From the NCBI GenBank assembly GCA_963797015.1, contig CAWCNV010000001.1, forward strand, positions 744,001 through 808,000: DNA of 64,000 nucleotides, in the 5' to 3' direction. Below are positions 1 to 8,812 of the stretch, in pieces; the stretch's first letter is position 1; every line of letters starts with the position of its first letter. This stretch comes from JBBPZA01 sp963797015. Its GTDB lineage: Bacteria; Actinomycetota; Thermoleophilia; Solirubrobacterales; Solirubrobacteraceae. The notes under the pieces were generated by a model. That model had not been told where the DNA came from and did not search any database. It saw only the letters and a list, made by a program, of their open reading frames with translations. A program made the position numbers and the translations under genes.

Positions 1-690
1 GTCGCGGACCATGCCGTCGAGCAGCGGGTTGCCGTCGGCGGCGGGCGGTGAGGCATAGGTCGTCACCTGGCTCGGGTCGCGCAGGTCGACGCGGAAGATG
101 CCGGTGCCCCGGAAGGTCTGGACCACGTACAGGAAGCGGTTTGCGGTGTCGACCGCGACCCCGTTGGAGGACTCCTGCTTCGCCCAGTCGGGCTCGACGC
201 GGCCGCCGCGGATGCGGTCGATGTCGCCGGCGAAGTCGTTGGTCGCGTACAGCGTCCCGTCCGGGCCACGGGCGACGCCGTTGGCCATGCCCAGCCCGCG
301 CGTGATCAGCCGCCGTGCGCCCGTGTCGGGGTCGATGCGCTCCAGCCCTGCTCGGCCGTCGTCGGCGTTGCCCGCCGCCGCGCTGTCGCCGAACCCGGCG
401 ATCAGGCGGCCCGCGCCGTCCATGACCAGGCCGCCGGGGGCGTCGAGCCCGTCGGCCAGCACGCGCGCGGGCCCGCCGGGACGGTCGATGCGCAGGATGC
501 GGTTGTTCTGCGAATCGGAGACGAACAGCCGCCCGCGTGCGTCGGCGACGATCGATTCGAGCACCCCCTGGCCCGTCAGCAGCTTGCGCACGGGCGGCTT
601 GTCGGTGCAGTCGGGAACAGCCGCGGCCTGGGCGGCGGGCAGAGCCGCGGCCGCGAGGCCGAGGACCAGAGCGAGCATCGCGCGGCGCAT
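1..690 (-). CDS. Secreted SMP-30/gluconolactonase-like beta-propeller protein (3' end outside window)
   Basis: The first 230 residues are present; the C-terminus lies beyond position 1. The start ATG at 690 is followed by an Ala/Leu-rich signal peptide of about 22 residues. Then come repeated blades with segments such as VADARGRLFVSDSQNNRI, GLDAPGGLVMDGAGRL and NGVARGPDGTLYATNDF, typical of the SMP-30/LRE/NHL six-bladed propeller fold. This suggests an exported lactonase-like or sugar-binding propeller. The substrate cannot be told, and no metal-site residue can be assigned with certainty. It starts 9 bp after the dut stop codon on the same strand, so it is probably the last gene of a dut transcript. 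Confidence 0.75.
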   Translation of the reverse strand, partial: MRRAMLALVLGLAAAALPAAQAAAVPDCTDKPPVRKLLTGQGVLESIVADARGRLFVSDSQNNRILRIDRPGGPARVLADGLDAPGGLVMDGAGRLIAGFGDSAAAGNADDGRAGLERIDPDTGARRLITRGLGMANGVARGPDGTLYATNDFAGDIDRIRGGRVEPDWAKQESSNGVAVDTANRFLYVVQTFRGTGIFRVDLRDPSQVTTYASPPAADGNPLLDGMVRD

Positions 691-699
691 CGCGCGATC

Positions 700-1143
700 T
701 TATTGGGCGACGCCACTGGAGCCGAACCCGCGGCCGCCGCGGGCGCTCTCCTCCAGCACCTCGACCTCGACGCAGTCCGGCAGCTCGACGCGCACCACGA
801 CGAGCTGTGCGATGCGGTCGCCGGCGGCCACGACGAAGCTCGCCTCGGGGTCGGCGTTGAGCAGCAGCACGCGGAGCTCGCCGCGGAAGCCGGCATCGAT
901 CAGTCCCGGGGCGTTGGGAAGCGTGATGCCGTGGCGGGCCGCCAACCCGGAGCGGGGCAGGACCAGCCCGGCGTGGCCCTCGGGGATCTCCACCGCGAGA
1001 CGCGTCCCCACCGACGCGCGCTCGCCAGGGCCGATGCGGGCAGCCTCGGCCGCGCGCAGGTCGAGCCCGGCGTCGCCCGCGTACGCGCGCGAGGGGAGAA
1101 CGGCATCGGGCGAAAGGCGCTGGAACCGAAGCGGCGGGCTCAT
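700..1143 (-). CDS. dut: Deoxyuridine 5'-triphosphate nucleotidohydrolase (dUTPase)
   Basis: Hydrolyses dUTP to dUMP and pyrophosphate, keeping uracil out of DNA and feeding dTMP synthesis. The 147-residue product has the usual length of the trimeric family and all five motifs in order: AGDAGLDL (1), PRSGLAARHG (2), GLIDAGFRGELRVLLLN with the catalytic Asp (3), AGDRIAQLVV (4) and the glycine-rich C-terminal arm RGGRGFGSSG (5). ATG at 1143 is chosen because it puts the family's short N-terminus directly before motif 1. It lies 47 bp downstream of hflX and 9 bp upstream of the SMP-30-like gene. Confidence 0.95.
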   Translation of the reverse strand: MSPPLRFQRLSPDAVLPSRAYAGDAGLDLRAAEAARIGPGERASVGTRLAVEIPEGHAGLVLPRSGLAARHGITLPNAPGLIDAGFRGELRVLLLNADPEASFVVAAGDRIAQLVVVRVELPDCVEVEVLEESARGGRGFGSSGVAQ

Positions 1144-1190
1144 GGATTGGCGCAGCGGGCCGGCGCGACGCGGCCGCGGGCGCGGTGCGC

Positions 1191-2474
1191 TCACGCGCTG
1201 CCGTTCACGGCGAAGCGCTCGTAGCGCTCGGCCACCGCCGCCGGCAGGCGGGCGCTCACGCGCACCCCCTCGGTGGTGTTCTCGCGGTGCAGGTCGCCCG
1301 CGAGCTCGTGCAACTCGGCGATACGGCCACCCTGGTCGTAGGGCACCAGCAGCTCGACCGGCCGCAGCGTGCGCTCGAAGCTCGCGGCAATTCGATCCGA
1401 GAGCGCGTCGAGCCCCTCGCCCGTGCGGGCGGACACGAGCGCTGCCCGCGGGTGGCGGAAGCCCAGGACGCGCCGCTGATCGGCATCGAGCAGATCGGCC
1501 TTGTTGAGCACGAGCAGCCGCGGCGTCGCCCCCGCCCCGATCTCCTCGAGCACGTCCTCGACCGCGCGCACCATCTCGCCCAGCTCGTCCTCGGGCGCGG
1601 CGGCGTCGGCCACGTGCAGGATCAGGTCGGCCAGGCGAGTCTCCTCGAGCGTCGCCGCGAACGCGTCGACGAGCTGGTGGGGAAGCTTGCGGATGAAGCC
1701 GACCGTGTCTGTGACCAGCCACGGCGGGCCGCCGTCGTGGCGCATGGTGCGCGTGGTCGGGTCGAGCGTGTGGAACAGGCGGTCGCGGACCCCGACCTCG
1801 GCGCCGGTGAGCGCGTTCAGCAGCGTGGATTTCCCGGCATTCGTATAGCCGGCCAGGGCCACGGTCGAGAGGTGGGCGCGATCGCGCTCGGCCCGCATCG
1901 TGTCGCGGTGGCTGCCCACGCGCTCGAGCCGCCGGCGCAGCGCCGCGATGCGATCGCGGGCCAGGCGCCGATCGGTCTCGATCTGGGTCTCCCCCGGGCC
2001 GCGCGTGCCGATGCCGCCGTCGATGCGGCCGGCCCCCAGGCGCTCGAGGTGCGTCCACAGCCCGCGCATGCGGGCGAGGTTGTACTCGAGCTGCGCGAGC
2101 TCGACCTGGAGCTTGCCCTCGGCCGTGTGCGCGTGCCCGGCGAAGATGTCGAGGATGATCGCGGTGCGGTCGATCACCGGCAGCTCGAGCGCCGCCTCCA
2201 GGTTGCGCTCCTGGCGCGGCGAGAGCTCGTCGTCGCAGGCGATCAGGTTCGCGTCCGCCTCCTTGACGGCCGCCTTGAGCTCTTCGAGCTTGCCCGGCCC
2301 CAGGTAGGTGTTGGGGTGCGGGCGGTCGCGATGCTGGACGAGCTGCCCCACCGTGGCCACGCCCGCGGTGAGCAGCAGCTCGCGGAGCTCGGAGAGGTCG
2401 TCGCCCTCAGGGAGCGCGGCGATCGCGAAGGCGCGCTGGCGGGCTCTGGATCGGGCGCTCTCGGTCTGGTCCAC
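1191..2474 (-). CDS. hflX: Ribosome-associated GTPase HflX
   Basis: HflX splits or rescues stalled 50S/70S ribosomes in the cytoplasm. The 427-residue protein has the N-terminal HflX domain (YLGPGKLEEL near 57-66), the linker signature GTRGPGETQIETDRR near 156-170, and a C-terminal G domain: G1 GYTNAGKST at 209-217, G3 DTVGF, and G4 NKAD. The start is GTG at 2474. A TAAACT box ends 11 nt before the start and could be its -10 element. It is followed by dut. Confidence 0.95.
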   Translation of the reverse strand: MDQTESARSRARQRAFAIAALPEGDDLSELRELLLTAGVATVGQLVQHRDRPHPNTYLGPGKLEELKAAVKEADANLIACDDELSPRQERNLEAALELPVIDRTAIILDIFAGHAHTAEGKLQVELAQLEYNLARMRGLWTHLERLGAGRIDGGIGTRGPGETQIETDRRLARDRIAALRRRLERVGSHRDTMRAERDRAHLSTVALAGYTNAGKSTLLNALTGAEVGVRDRLFHTLDPTTRTMRHDGGPPWLVTDTVGFIRKLPHQLVDAFAATLEETRLADLILHVADAAAPEDELGEMVRAVEDVLEEIGAGATPRLLVLNKADLLDADQRRVLGFRHPRAALVSARTGEGLDALSDRIAASFERTLRPVELLVPYDQGGRIAELHELAGDLHRENTTEGVRVSARLPAAVAERYERFAVNGSA

Positions 2475-2504
2475 TTTCCCGGAGCAGTTTAGGGACGGCT
2501 CGGC

Positions 2505-3359
2505 TCAAGGGGCGACCGCGGCCTCGATCGCGGCGCGCAGGGTCGCCTCGTCGAAGTCGTCGTCGTGGCGGGTTCCGTTGACGAACAGCGTCGGCGTGCC
2601 GTTCACCCCGCTGCGCATCCCGCTGTCGAGGTCCTCGAGCACGCGCGCGCGGTGCGCATGCGAGCGAAGCTCGTCGTCGAAGCGCTCCACGTCGAGGCCC
2701 AGCTTGCGGGCGATGTGCCGCAGCCCGTCCTCGGTGGGAGGCTCGTGGTGGCCGTAGACCTCGTCGTGGAACTCCCAGAAGCGCCCCTGCGCCGCGGCCG
2801 CCTCCGAGGCGTCGGCCGCGGCCAGCGCGTTGGGGTGGGCGTCCGCGACCGGGAAGTGGCGGAACACCTCACGCACCGGCCGCTCGGCGCGACGCTGCAG
2901 GCGCTGCAGCTCGCGCGCGGCCTGCCGGGAGGCGGGGCACTCGAAGCCGCCGTACATCACGATCGTCACCGCGGCGTCGGACGGGCCGCGCACGTGGTCG
3001 CGCTGCGGATCGACGTCCACGGCGAGGCGGCCCTCGACGGCGCCGAGCCGGTCGCGCCAGCTCTGCAGGCGCGCACGCAGCTCGGGGTCGACCTCGCGCT
3101 CCACGTGGTGAGCGGCGCGCTGGCTGGGGACGTGGTGCCCGTGATCCGTGCCGCGCCCCCATAGGCTCACGTCGACCGTCGGGTCCTTGCCGATCGCGTT
3201 TCCGACGCCCACCGCTCCCGGCGCCTCTTCATCGCTCGCCCACGGCGTCAGCGAGATCCCGCTCCCGGTGACCGTGAAGTACCCGAAGACGATGGCCGCG
3301 AAAAGAACGACGACGACCGCCAGGAAGATCCATGTCCCGCCTGCCAGCGCAAGGATCAT
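2505..3359 (-). CDS. Membrane-anchored DsbA/thioredoxin-4-like protein with a CPAS active site
   Basis: The protein has 284 residues. An N-terminal hydrophobic helix (residues 9-30) anchors it, and the rest should face outside. The C-terminal half is a DsbA-like thioredoxin fold: YGGFECPAS around 136-144, a helical insert with FRHFPVADAHPNA, and a cis-proline loop GTPTLFVNGTRHD. The CxxC motif is CPAS, so only the first cysteine (C141) remains. That fits a reductase/isomerase-like or non-oxidase role, or the DsbA-like domains often fused to NhaA antiporters. ATG at 3359 is preceded by TAGGAT with 6 nt between, suggesting a leaderless mRNA. Confidence 0.8.
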   Translation of the reverse strand: MILALAGGTWIFLAVVVVLFAAIVFGYFTVTGSGISLTPWASDEEAPGAVGVGNAIGKDPTVDVSLWGRGTDHGHHVPSQRAAHHVEREVDPELRARLQSWRDRLGAVEGRLAVDVDPQRDHVRGPSDAAVTIVMYGGFECPASRQAARELQRLQRRAERPVREVFRHFPVADAHPNALAAADASEAAAAQGRFWEFHDEVYGHHEPPTEDGLRHIARKLGLDVERFDDELRSHAHRARVLEDLDSGMRSGVNGTPTLFVNGTRHDDDFDEATLRAAIEAAVAP

Positions 3360-3365
3360 GAGCCG

Positions 3366-3371
3366 ATCCTA
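3366..3371 (-). promoter_or_regulatory. TAGGAT -10 box, leaderless promoter for the DsbA-like gene
   Basis: A TANNNT hexamer ends 6 nt before the ATG at 3359 and no Shine-Dalgarno sequence is visible. This is the spacing expected when transcription starts at or next to the A of the start codon. Confidence 0.5.
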
Positions 3372-3515
3372 CCCGGCGCTGCGACCGAGTGCGGGGGCGC
3401 CCGTAGTACGCCACGGCCCGGTAAGACTCCGGGGGTGGCCAAGCTCGTCCTCGGGCCCTCCTGCACTACGTGGGCGAACGCGAGGCGCGCATGCGCGAGG
3501 AGGCCCGGCGGGACA

Positions 3516-5882
3516 CTAGACCTTGCCCGACGCCGAGGCCGCGGCGCCCGCGGCCGCGTCGCGCTCGGCGAAATACTCCTCGCCCTCGATCGAGAGGTCG
3601 GGCAGCAAGCGGTCGAGCAGGTGCGGCATCCACCAGTTCGCGCGCCCCAGCAGCGTCATCACCGCGGGCACGAGCAGGCAGCGGACGAAGGTCGCGTCGA
3701 CCGCCACGGCGACTGCCATCCCCACGCCGAACTGCTTCACCGTCGGGTCGCCGTTGAGGATGAAGGCGCAGAACACGCTGACCATGATCAGCGCCGCCGA
3801 CGTGATCACCCTCCCCGTGGTGGCCAGCCCGCGCACCACCGACTCGTGGTTGTCGTGCGTCTCCTCCCAGTGCTCGCGTATGTGCGTCAGCAGGAACACC
3901 TCGTAGTCCATGGACAGGCCGAAGAGAATCGCGAACATCATCAGCGGCACGTAGCTGACTATCGGGACCGCGTGGTCGAGGCCGACGAGCTCGACCCCCC
4001 AGCCCTTCTGGAACACGGCGGTCACGACCCCGAACGCCGCGCCGATCGAGATCAGGTTCATGATCGCGGCGGTGAGCGGGATGACCACCGAGCGGAAGGC
4101 GAGCATCAGGAGCAGGAAGCTGAGCCCGACGACGATCGCGATCGTGCGCGCCAGGCGGTCGGAGATCTCGCCGGCGAGGTCGATGTAGCCCGCGGTGGTG
4201 CCGCCCACGTAGGCGGTCATCGACTGGCCCTGGGTCGCCTTGGGGATCACGCTGTCGCGCAGCTCGTTGACGAGGTCGACGGTCGACTGGTCGGACGGCG
4301 CGCTCTTGGAGATCACGTTGTAGACCGCCGCGGTGCCGTTGTCGTTGACGAGCGGCTGCGTGACGGACTGGACGTCGGCGGTCTTCTGCATGTCGGTGCG
4401 CAGCGTCTGCAGGCGCGGATCGGTGGCCGGATTCTCGGCCTGCTTGCGCTGGTCGTCGGCCTGGCTCTGGATCTGGTCGAGCTCCTGATTGAGCTGTTGC
4501 TGGGAGGTCGCCGTGGCCTTGGCCTGGTCCTCCTGCTGCTTCTCCTGGTTGTTGATGTCGTCGATCTGGCTCTGGTCGGCCTTCGCGGGCTTGGCCGACA
4601 GGTCGACGCTGATCAGGAGCGGTCCGTTGGTCCCGGCGCCGAAGCCCTTGGTGATGATGTCGTAGGACTGGCGCACGGTTGTGCTGGTGGGCTGCGCGGA
4701 GACGTCGTTCTGGCCCAGGGTCAGGTCTAGCGTCGGCCAGGCGAGCGCGCCCAGGACTATCAGGGCGACGATCGCGGCCGTCCACGGCCGGCGCCCGACG
4801 AAGCGCGCCCAGCGCGCCCAGCCGTGCGGCTTGGCGTCGTGCACGTGTTGCGGCAGCGGCAGGCGCAGGGACTCGATGCGCGGGCCGAGCATTGCCAGCA
4901 TCGCCGGCAGCAGCGTGATGGCGCCGGTCATGGCAACAGCTACGACGATCGCGGACGTGTAGCCGAGCGCGGTAACGAGCGGGATCCCGACCACGGTCAG
5001 TGACAGCAGCGCGATCATCACCGTCGAGCCTGCGAATACGACCGCGCCGCCCGAGGTCGCCACCGCGCGCGCAATCGACTCGTCGTACGCCAACCCGTGG
5101 TCGCGCACCTGCTCTCGGTGCCGCGTCACGACGAACAGCGCGTAGTCGATCCCTACGCCCAACCCGATCATCGTCGCCACGGTTGGCGCCACGGTCGGCA
5201 CCTGGGCGACGTGGCTGAGCAGCGCCACGATGCTCAGGCCGCTGACCAGGCCGAAGATCGCGGTGATGATCGGCAGCCCCATCGCCACCACCGTCCCGAA
5301 CGTGAACAGCAGCACGACCACCGCCGCGGCGAGTCCGATCACCTCGCTGGTGTGCGTCTTGGGTTTGGAGACCTTCTGGCCTATGTAGCCGCCGTAGGCC
5401 GTCTTGATCCCGGCGTCACGGGCCGGCGCCGCCTCGTCGATCAAGCGGTTGGCCTCGTCCTCGGTCAGGTCGCCCGGGCCGTCCTTGAGGTTCAGGGCGA
5501 TGTAGCCGATCGTCTCGTCCTTGGACAGCTGCGCCTTGCCGTCGGACGACAGCGGGCTCGTCACGGCGCTGACGATCGAGTCCTTCTTGAACGCATCGAC
5601 GGTGTCGCCGATCGCCTTGGAGTAGTTGTCGTCGGTGAGCTTGCCCTTGGACACCTCGAGGGCGACCGGATTGCTCCCGTTGGCCTGCGCGGGGAAGCGC
5701 TTCTGGAGCAGGTCGGTGGCGTTCTGGCTGCCCGTCCCGGGCAACGTCAGGTTGTCGTCGGTCTCGAGCCCGGAGCTCCGTGCGAGCACGGCCAGGGCGA
5801 CGAACACCGCGAGCCACAGCACCAGGACGATGCGGTGGTGGCGCACGCACAGGCGCCCGAGCTGGTAGAGGGGACCGGTCAT
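3516..5882 (-). CDS. MMPL/RND-family transporter
   Basis: A 788-residue inner-membrane exporter of the MMPL (mycobacterial membrane protein large-like) branch of RND transporters, normally driven by proton flow and moving lipids or hydrophobic compounds. It has the twofold layout: one helix near residue 20, a long outside domain, a bundle of helices, then a repeat after about residue 370 with a Gln/Lys-rich coiled outer domain (QEKQQEDQAKATATSQQQL) and a second bundle. GLGVGIDYALF and LFGLSMDYEVFL are the paired family motifs with the conserved Asp-Tyr. No substrate is shown by context. ATG at 5882 follows a TAGGTT box by 11 nt. Confidence 0.9.
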   Translation of the reverse strand: MTGPLYQLGRLCVRHHRIVLVLWLAVFVALAVLARSSGLETDDNLTLPGTGSQNATDLLQKRFPAQANGSNPVALEVSKGKLTDDNYSKAIGDTVDAFKKDSIVSAVTSPLSSDGKAQLSKDETIGYIALNLKDGPGDLTEDEANRLIDEAAPARDAGIKTAYGGYIGQKVSKPKTHTSEVIGLAAAVVVLLFTFGTVVAMGLPIITAIFGLVSGLSIVALLSHVAQVPTVAPTVATMIGLGVGIDYALFVVTRHREQVRDHGLAYDESIARAVATSGGAVVFAGSTVMIALLSLTVVGIPLVTALGYTSAIVVAVAMTGAITLLPAMLAMLGPRIESLRLPLPQHVHDAKPHGWARWARFVGRRPWTAAIVALIVLGALAWPTLDLTLGQNDVSAQPTSTTVRQSYDIITKGFGAGTNGPLLISVDLSAKPAKADQSQIDDINNQEKQQEDQAKATATSQQQLNQELDQIQSQADDQRKQAENPATDPRLQTLRTDMQKTADVQSVTQPLVNDNGTAAVYNVISKSAPSDQSTVDLVNELRDSVIPKATQGQSMTAYVGGTTAGYIDLAGEISDRLARTIAIVVGLSFLLLMLAFRSVVIPLTAAIMNLISIGAAFGVVTAVFQKGWGVELVGLDHAVPIVSYVPLMMFAILFGLSMDYEVFLLTHIREHWEETHDNHESVVRGLATTGRVITSAALIMVSVFCAFILNGDPTVKQFGVGMAVAVAVDATFVRCLLVPAVMTLLGRANWWMPHLLDRLLPDLSIEGEEYFAERDAAAGAAASASGKV

Positions 5883-5893
5883 CGCCCGCGCCG

Positions 5894-5899
5894 AACCTA
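5894..5899 (-). promoter_or_regulatory. TAGGTT -10 box upstream of the MMPL gene
   Basis: TANNNT hexamer with an 11-nt gap to the ATG at 5882; the leader would be at most a few bases. Confidence 0.4.
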
Positions 5900-5911
5900 G
5901 CGGGGCGTGCC

Positions 5912-7078
5912 CTACCCCCGCAAGCGGCTGAGCCGCTCCACGGCCTCCAGCAGCCGGTCGTCCGGCGTCGTGAGCGAGATCCGGAAGAAGCCCTCCCCGT
6001 GGGGCCCGTAGGCGCCTCCGGGCGAGACCACGACGCCGGCCTCCTCGAGCACGTGCTCGCAGTAGGCGGCGGAGGACTCGTAGCCCTCGGGGATCGGCGC
6101 CCACACGTAGATCGTGGCCTTGGGGGCGGTGACGTGGACGCCGGCCTCGCGCAGCGCGCCGACCACCGCGTCACGGCGGCGCTCGTACAGGGTGCACATG
6201 GACGCGACCTCGGCGTCCGCGTCGGGCGACAACGCGGCGACCCCGGCGAGCTGTACGGCTTCGAACAGGCCCGAGTCGACGTTCGACTTCAGCCGCCAGT
6301 AGGTCGAGATCGCGTCGGCGTTGCCGGCGATCGCCGCGCAGCGCCAGCCCGTCATGTTGTAGCCCTTGGACAGCGAGAAGACCTCGACGCCGACCTCCTT
6401 GGCGCCCGGCGTGGCCAGGAACGAGGGCGCGCGGTAGCCGTCGAAGCAGATCTCGCTGTAGGCGTTGTCGTGGACCACGAGGATGTCGTTGGCGCGCGCG
6501 AGCTCCACCACGCGCGCGAAGAAGCCCTCGGGCACCACGGCGCCGGTCGGGTTGTTGGGGTAGTTGAGGTACATGAGGCGCGCCCGGTGGAGATCGTCGG
6601 GCGCGATCGCATCCAGATCCGGCACGAAGCCGCGCTCGGGCACGAGCGGCATCAGCGCCGCCTCCGCCCCGGCGAGCAGCGGTCCGCCGGTGTACACCGG
6701 GTAGCCGGGGTCGGCCGCGAGCGCGACGTCGCCCGGGTCCAGGAAGGCGAGGTTGAGGTTGAAGATGCACTCCTTGGCGCCGATCGCCGGGATCACCTCG
6801 GTCTCGGCGTCCAAACGCACGTCGAAGCGGCGCGCGTAGAAGTCGGACAGCGCCTCGCGAAAGTCCGCGCGGCCGCGATTCGAGGGGTAGCGATGGGTCT
6901 CGGGCTCTGAGACCGCCTCCTGCATCGCCTCGACGACGAGCGCGGGGGTCGGGCGGTCCGGGTCGCCGATCCCGAGGCTGATCACGTCGACGCCTGCGGC
7001 GCGCTTGGCCGCGACCTTGCGCTCGAGCTCGGCGAACAGGTAGGGCGGGATGCGCTCCAGGCGCTTGCTCGGTCTCAT
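5912..7078 (-). CDS. dapL: LL-diaminopimelate aminotransferase (DapL-type)
   Basis: A class I/II PLP aminotransferase of 388 residues. It likely converts tetrahydrodipicolinate straight to LL-diaminopimelate with glutamate as amino donor, bypassing succinylated or acetylated intermediates. The N-terminus (RIPPYLFAELERKV, then ISLGIGDPDRPTP) and the segments AIGAKECIFNLNLAFLDPGD, YLNYPNNPTGA and SLSKGYNMTGWRC (PLP lysine) match the DapL group. Its ATG overlaps the dapF stop as ATGA, so the two are translationally coupled. That neighbour supports a meso-DAP role over a generic aminotransferase. Confidence 0.85.
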   Translation of the reverse strand: MRPSKRLERIPPYLFAELERKVAAKRAAGVDVISLGIGDPDRPTPALVVEAMQEAVSEPETHRYPSNRGRADFREALSDFYARRFDVRLDAETEVIPAIGAKECIFNLNLAFLDPGDVALAADPGYPVYTGGPLLAGAEAALMPLVPERGFVPDLDAIAPDDLHRARLMYLNYPNNPTGAVVPEGFFARVVELARANDILVVHDNAYSEICFDGYRAPSFLATPGAKEVGVEVFSLSKGYNMTGWRCAAIAGNADAISTYWRLKSNVDSGLFEAVQLAGVAALSPDADAEVASMCTLYERRRDAVVGALREAGVHVTAPKATIYVWAPIPEGYESSAAYCEHVLEEAGVVVSPGGAYGPHGEGFFRISLTTPDDRLLEAVERLSRLRG

Positions 7079-7929
7079 CGTTCGGCGCTCAGCTCCTCGG
7101 TCAGCTCTGCGCTGAGCTCGCCGCGGTACACGGGGATCGCCCAGCCGGTCAGGTTCACGTGCAGGTCCTCGTCCACCTCGACCTCGAGCTCGCCGCCGTC
7201 CAGGCGCACGGTCAGCGGGCTGTCGCCGCCACGCAGGACGTGGGCGACGGCCGCGCCGGAAGCGCCGGTGCCCGAGGAGAGCGTCTCCCCCACCCCGCGC
7301 TCGAAGATCCGCGCCCGGATGCGGTCGGGCGCCTCGACGGCGTAGAAGGAGACGTTGGTGCGGTTCGGGAACAGCGGGTCGTGCTCGATCGGCGGGCCGA
7401 GGCGCTGCAGGTCGAGCTCCTCGAGGCCTTCTGCGACCGGGATCGCGCACTGCGGGTTGCCGATCGAGACGTGCTGGAAGCGCCACTCGCTCCCGTCCGC
7501 GGTCAGCGTGCCGGCGCCGTCGTCGGGTCCGTCCGGGTAGTCGCGCGAGCGCAGCCGCGCGCGGCCCATGTCCACCCGGCAGGTGGTCGGTCCCAGGATC
7601 GTCGGCCGGATCTCGCCGGCGGCGGTCTGGACCGAGAAGGTGTCCGATTCCGTCCAGCCGCGCGTGCGCAGGTACATGATCGCCTCGCGGGCACCGTTGC
7701 CCGACAGCTCGGCCTCTGAGCCGTCGGGGTTGAAGATGCGCAGCCGGGCCACGAAGCCGCGCTCGTCGGGCCCCTGCAGCAGCAGCACGCCGTCGGCCCC
7801 GACCCCGGTGTGGGGCGCGCACAGGCGGCGCACGCGCTCCGGGGTGAGCTCCCACGGCAGCTGCGCGGCCTCGACGATCAGGTAGTCGTTGCCCAGCGCC
7901 TGCCACTTCTCGAAGGGGATCGGGGCCAT
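7075..7929 (-). CDS. dapF: Diaminopimelate epimerase-like protein with both catalytic Cys replaced by Ser
   Basis: A 284-residue member of the DapF fold, expected to epimerise LL-DAP to meso-DAP for lysine and peptidoglycan. The duplicated fold is intact: ALGNDYLIV near 11-19, FNPDGSEAE at 66-74 and FERGVGETL at 209-217. DapF uses a Cys pair as its two acid/base groups (CGNG and CGTG). Here they read SGNG (Ser76) and SGTG (Ser219). The gene still overlaps dapL by 4 bp, which argues for a DAP role. ATG 7929 is preferred to the TTG at 7941, because the TTG lies inside a TAGGGT promoter box. Confidence 0.8.
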   Translation of the reverse strand: MAPIPFEKWQALGNDYLIVEAAQLPWELTPERVRRLCAPHTGVGADGVLLLQGPDERGFVARLRIFNPDGSEAELSGNGAREAIMYLRTRGWTESDTFSVQTAAGEIRPTILGPTTCRVDMGRARLRSRDYPDGPDDGAGTLTADGSEWRFQHVSIGNPQCAIPVAEGLEELDLQRLGPPIEHDPLFPNRTNVSFYAVEAPDRIRARIFERGVGETLSSGTGASGAAVAHVLRGGDSPLTVRLDGGELEVEVDEDLHVNLTGWAIPVYRGELSAELTEELSAER

Positions 7930-7940
7930 CGCGGCCCGCA

Positions 7941-7946
7941 ACCCTA
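7941..7946 (-). promoter_or_regulatory. TAGGGT -10 box for dapF-dapL
   Basis: TANNNT hexamer 11 nt upstream of ATG 7929. It overlaps a possible TTG start at 7941, which is why that start is rejected. Confidence 0.4.
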
Positions 7947-7954
7947 GTGGGCGT

Positions 7955-8800
7955 CTAGTGCGACAGCGCGCGGGCGACGAGGCGGTCCATCACGCGGTCG
8001 GGCAGCACCCGCGCGGCGCCGGCCCGCAGCTTCGCGTCGCGGCCGACGATGTAGCGGGTCCGCGGGCGGCGCGCGGTGAGCGCGTGGAGGACCACGTCTG
8101 CGACCGCGTCCGGTGCCAGCCCTTCGCGGGAGATGCGCTCGGCCTCGGCCCGGATTGTGCGGGCCAGATCGCCGTAGCGCTGCTCGGCCTCGGCGGGCAT
8201 GTTGCCCAGCACGCGCTCGGCCGCTTCGAACCCCTTGTCCCAGATCGACGTGCGCACCCCGCCGGGCTCCACCACCGCGACCTTGACGCCCGAGGGCGCG
8301 AGCTCGCGCCGCAGCGAGTCCGACACCGCCTCGAGCCCGAACTTCGAGGCCGCGTACGGGCCGGCGAGGGGCAGCGCGAAGCGCCCGCCGATCGAGCTGA
8401 TGTTCACGATCCGCCCCCGCGCCACGCGCAGCGCGGGCAGGAAGGCCTGCGTCACCGCCACCTGGGCGACGAGGTTGACCTCGAGCTGCGTGCGCAGCTC
8501 CTCGACCGGCAGGTACTCGAGCGGGCCCGCGATGGCCACGCCGGCGTTGTTCACGAGGCCCGCGAGCCCGGGGCCGGCCGCGTCGCGCACCTGCGCCGCG
8601 GCGCGAGCGATGGCGCCGGCGTCGGTCACGTCGAGCAGCACGGGCTCCAGCCCGGCGCCGGAGGCGCGCAGCCGCTCGGCGTCCTCCTCGCGCCGTACGG
8701 CCGGGAAGACCCGGAAGCCCTCGCGGGCGAGTCGCTGCGCGGTCGCCTCGCCGATGCCGGTCGAGGCGCCGGTTACGACCGCGGCTCCGCGCATGCTCAT
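7955..8800 (-). CDS. Short-chain dehydrogenase/reductase
   Basis: A 281-residue classical SDR. TGASTGIG near 10-17 is the NAD(P) glycine motif, NNAGVA follows the central strand, the catalytic Ser is in ISSIGGRF, and YAASKFG carries the catalytic Tyr and Lys. The C-terminal stretch (RYIVGRDAKLRAGAARVLPDRVMDRLVARAL, in part) matches SDRs annotated as retinol or 3-oxoacyl-ACP-like reductases. No substrate can be inferred. It lies 12 bp downstream of miaA on the same strand and is probably cotranscribed. Confidence 0.85.
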   Translation of the reverse strand: MSMRGAAVVTGASTGIGEATAQRLAREGFRVFPAVRREEDAERLRASGAGLEPVLLDVTDAGAIARAAAQVRDAAGPGLAGLVNNAGVAIAGPLEYLPVEELRTQLEVNLVAQVAVTQAFLPALRVARGRIVNISSIGGRFALPLAGPYAASKFGLEAVSDSLRRELAPSGVKVAVVEPGGVRTSIWDKGFEAAERVLGNMPAEAEQRYGDLARTIRAEAERISREGLAPDAVADVVLHALTARRPRTRYIVGRDAKLRAGAARVLPDRVMDRLVARALSH

Positions 8801-8812
8801 ACGCGCAGCCTC

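Noticed and set aside
3435..3520. Short plus-strand stretch reading LHYVGEREARMREEARRD between the DsbA-like and MMPL genes
   Set aside because: Looks slightly protein-like, but has no start, no ribosome site and no recognisable family; too little to call a remnant.
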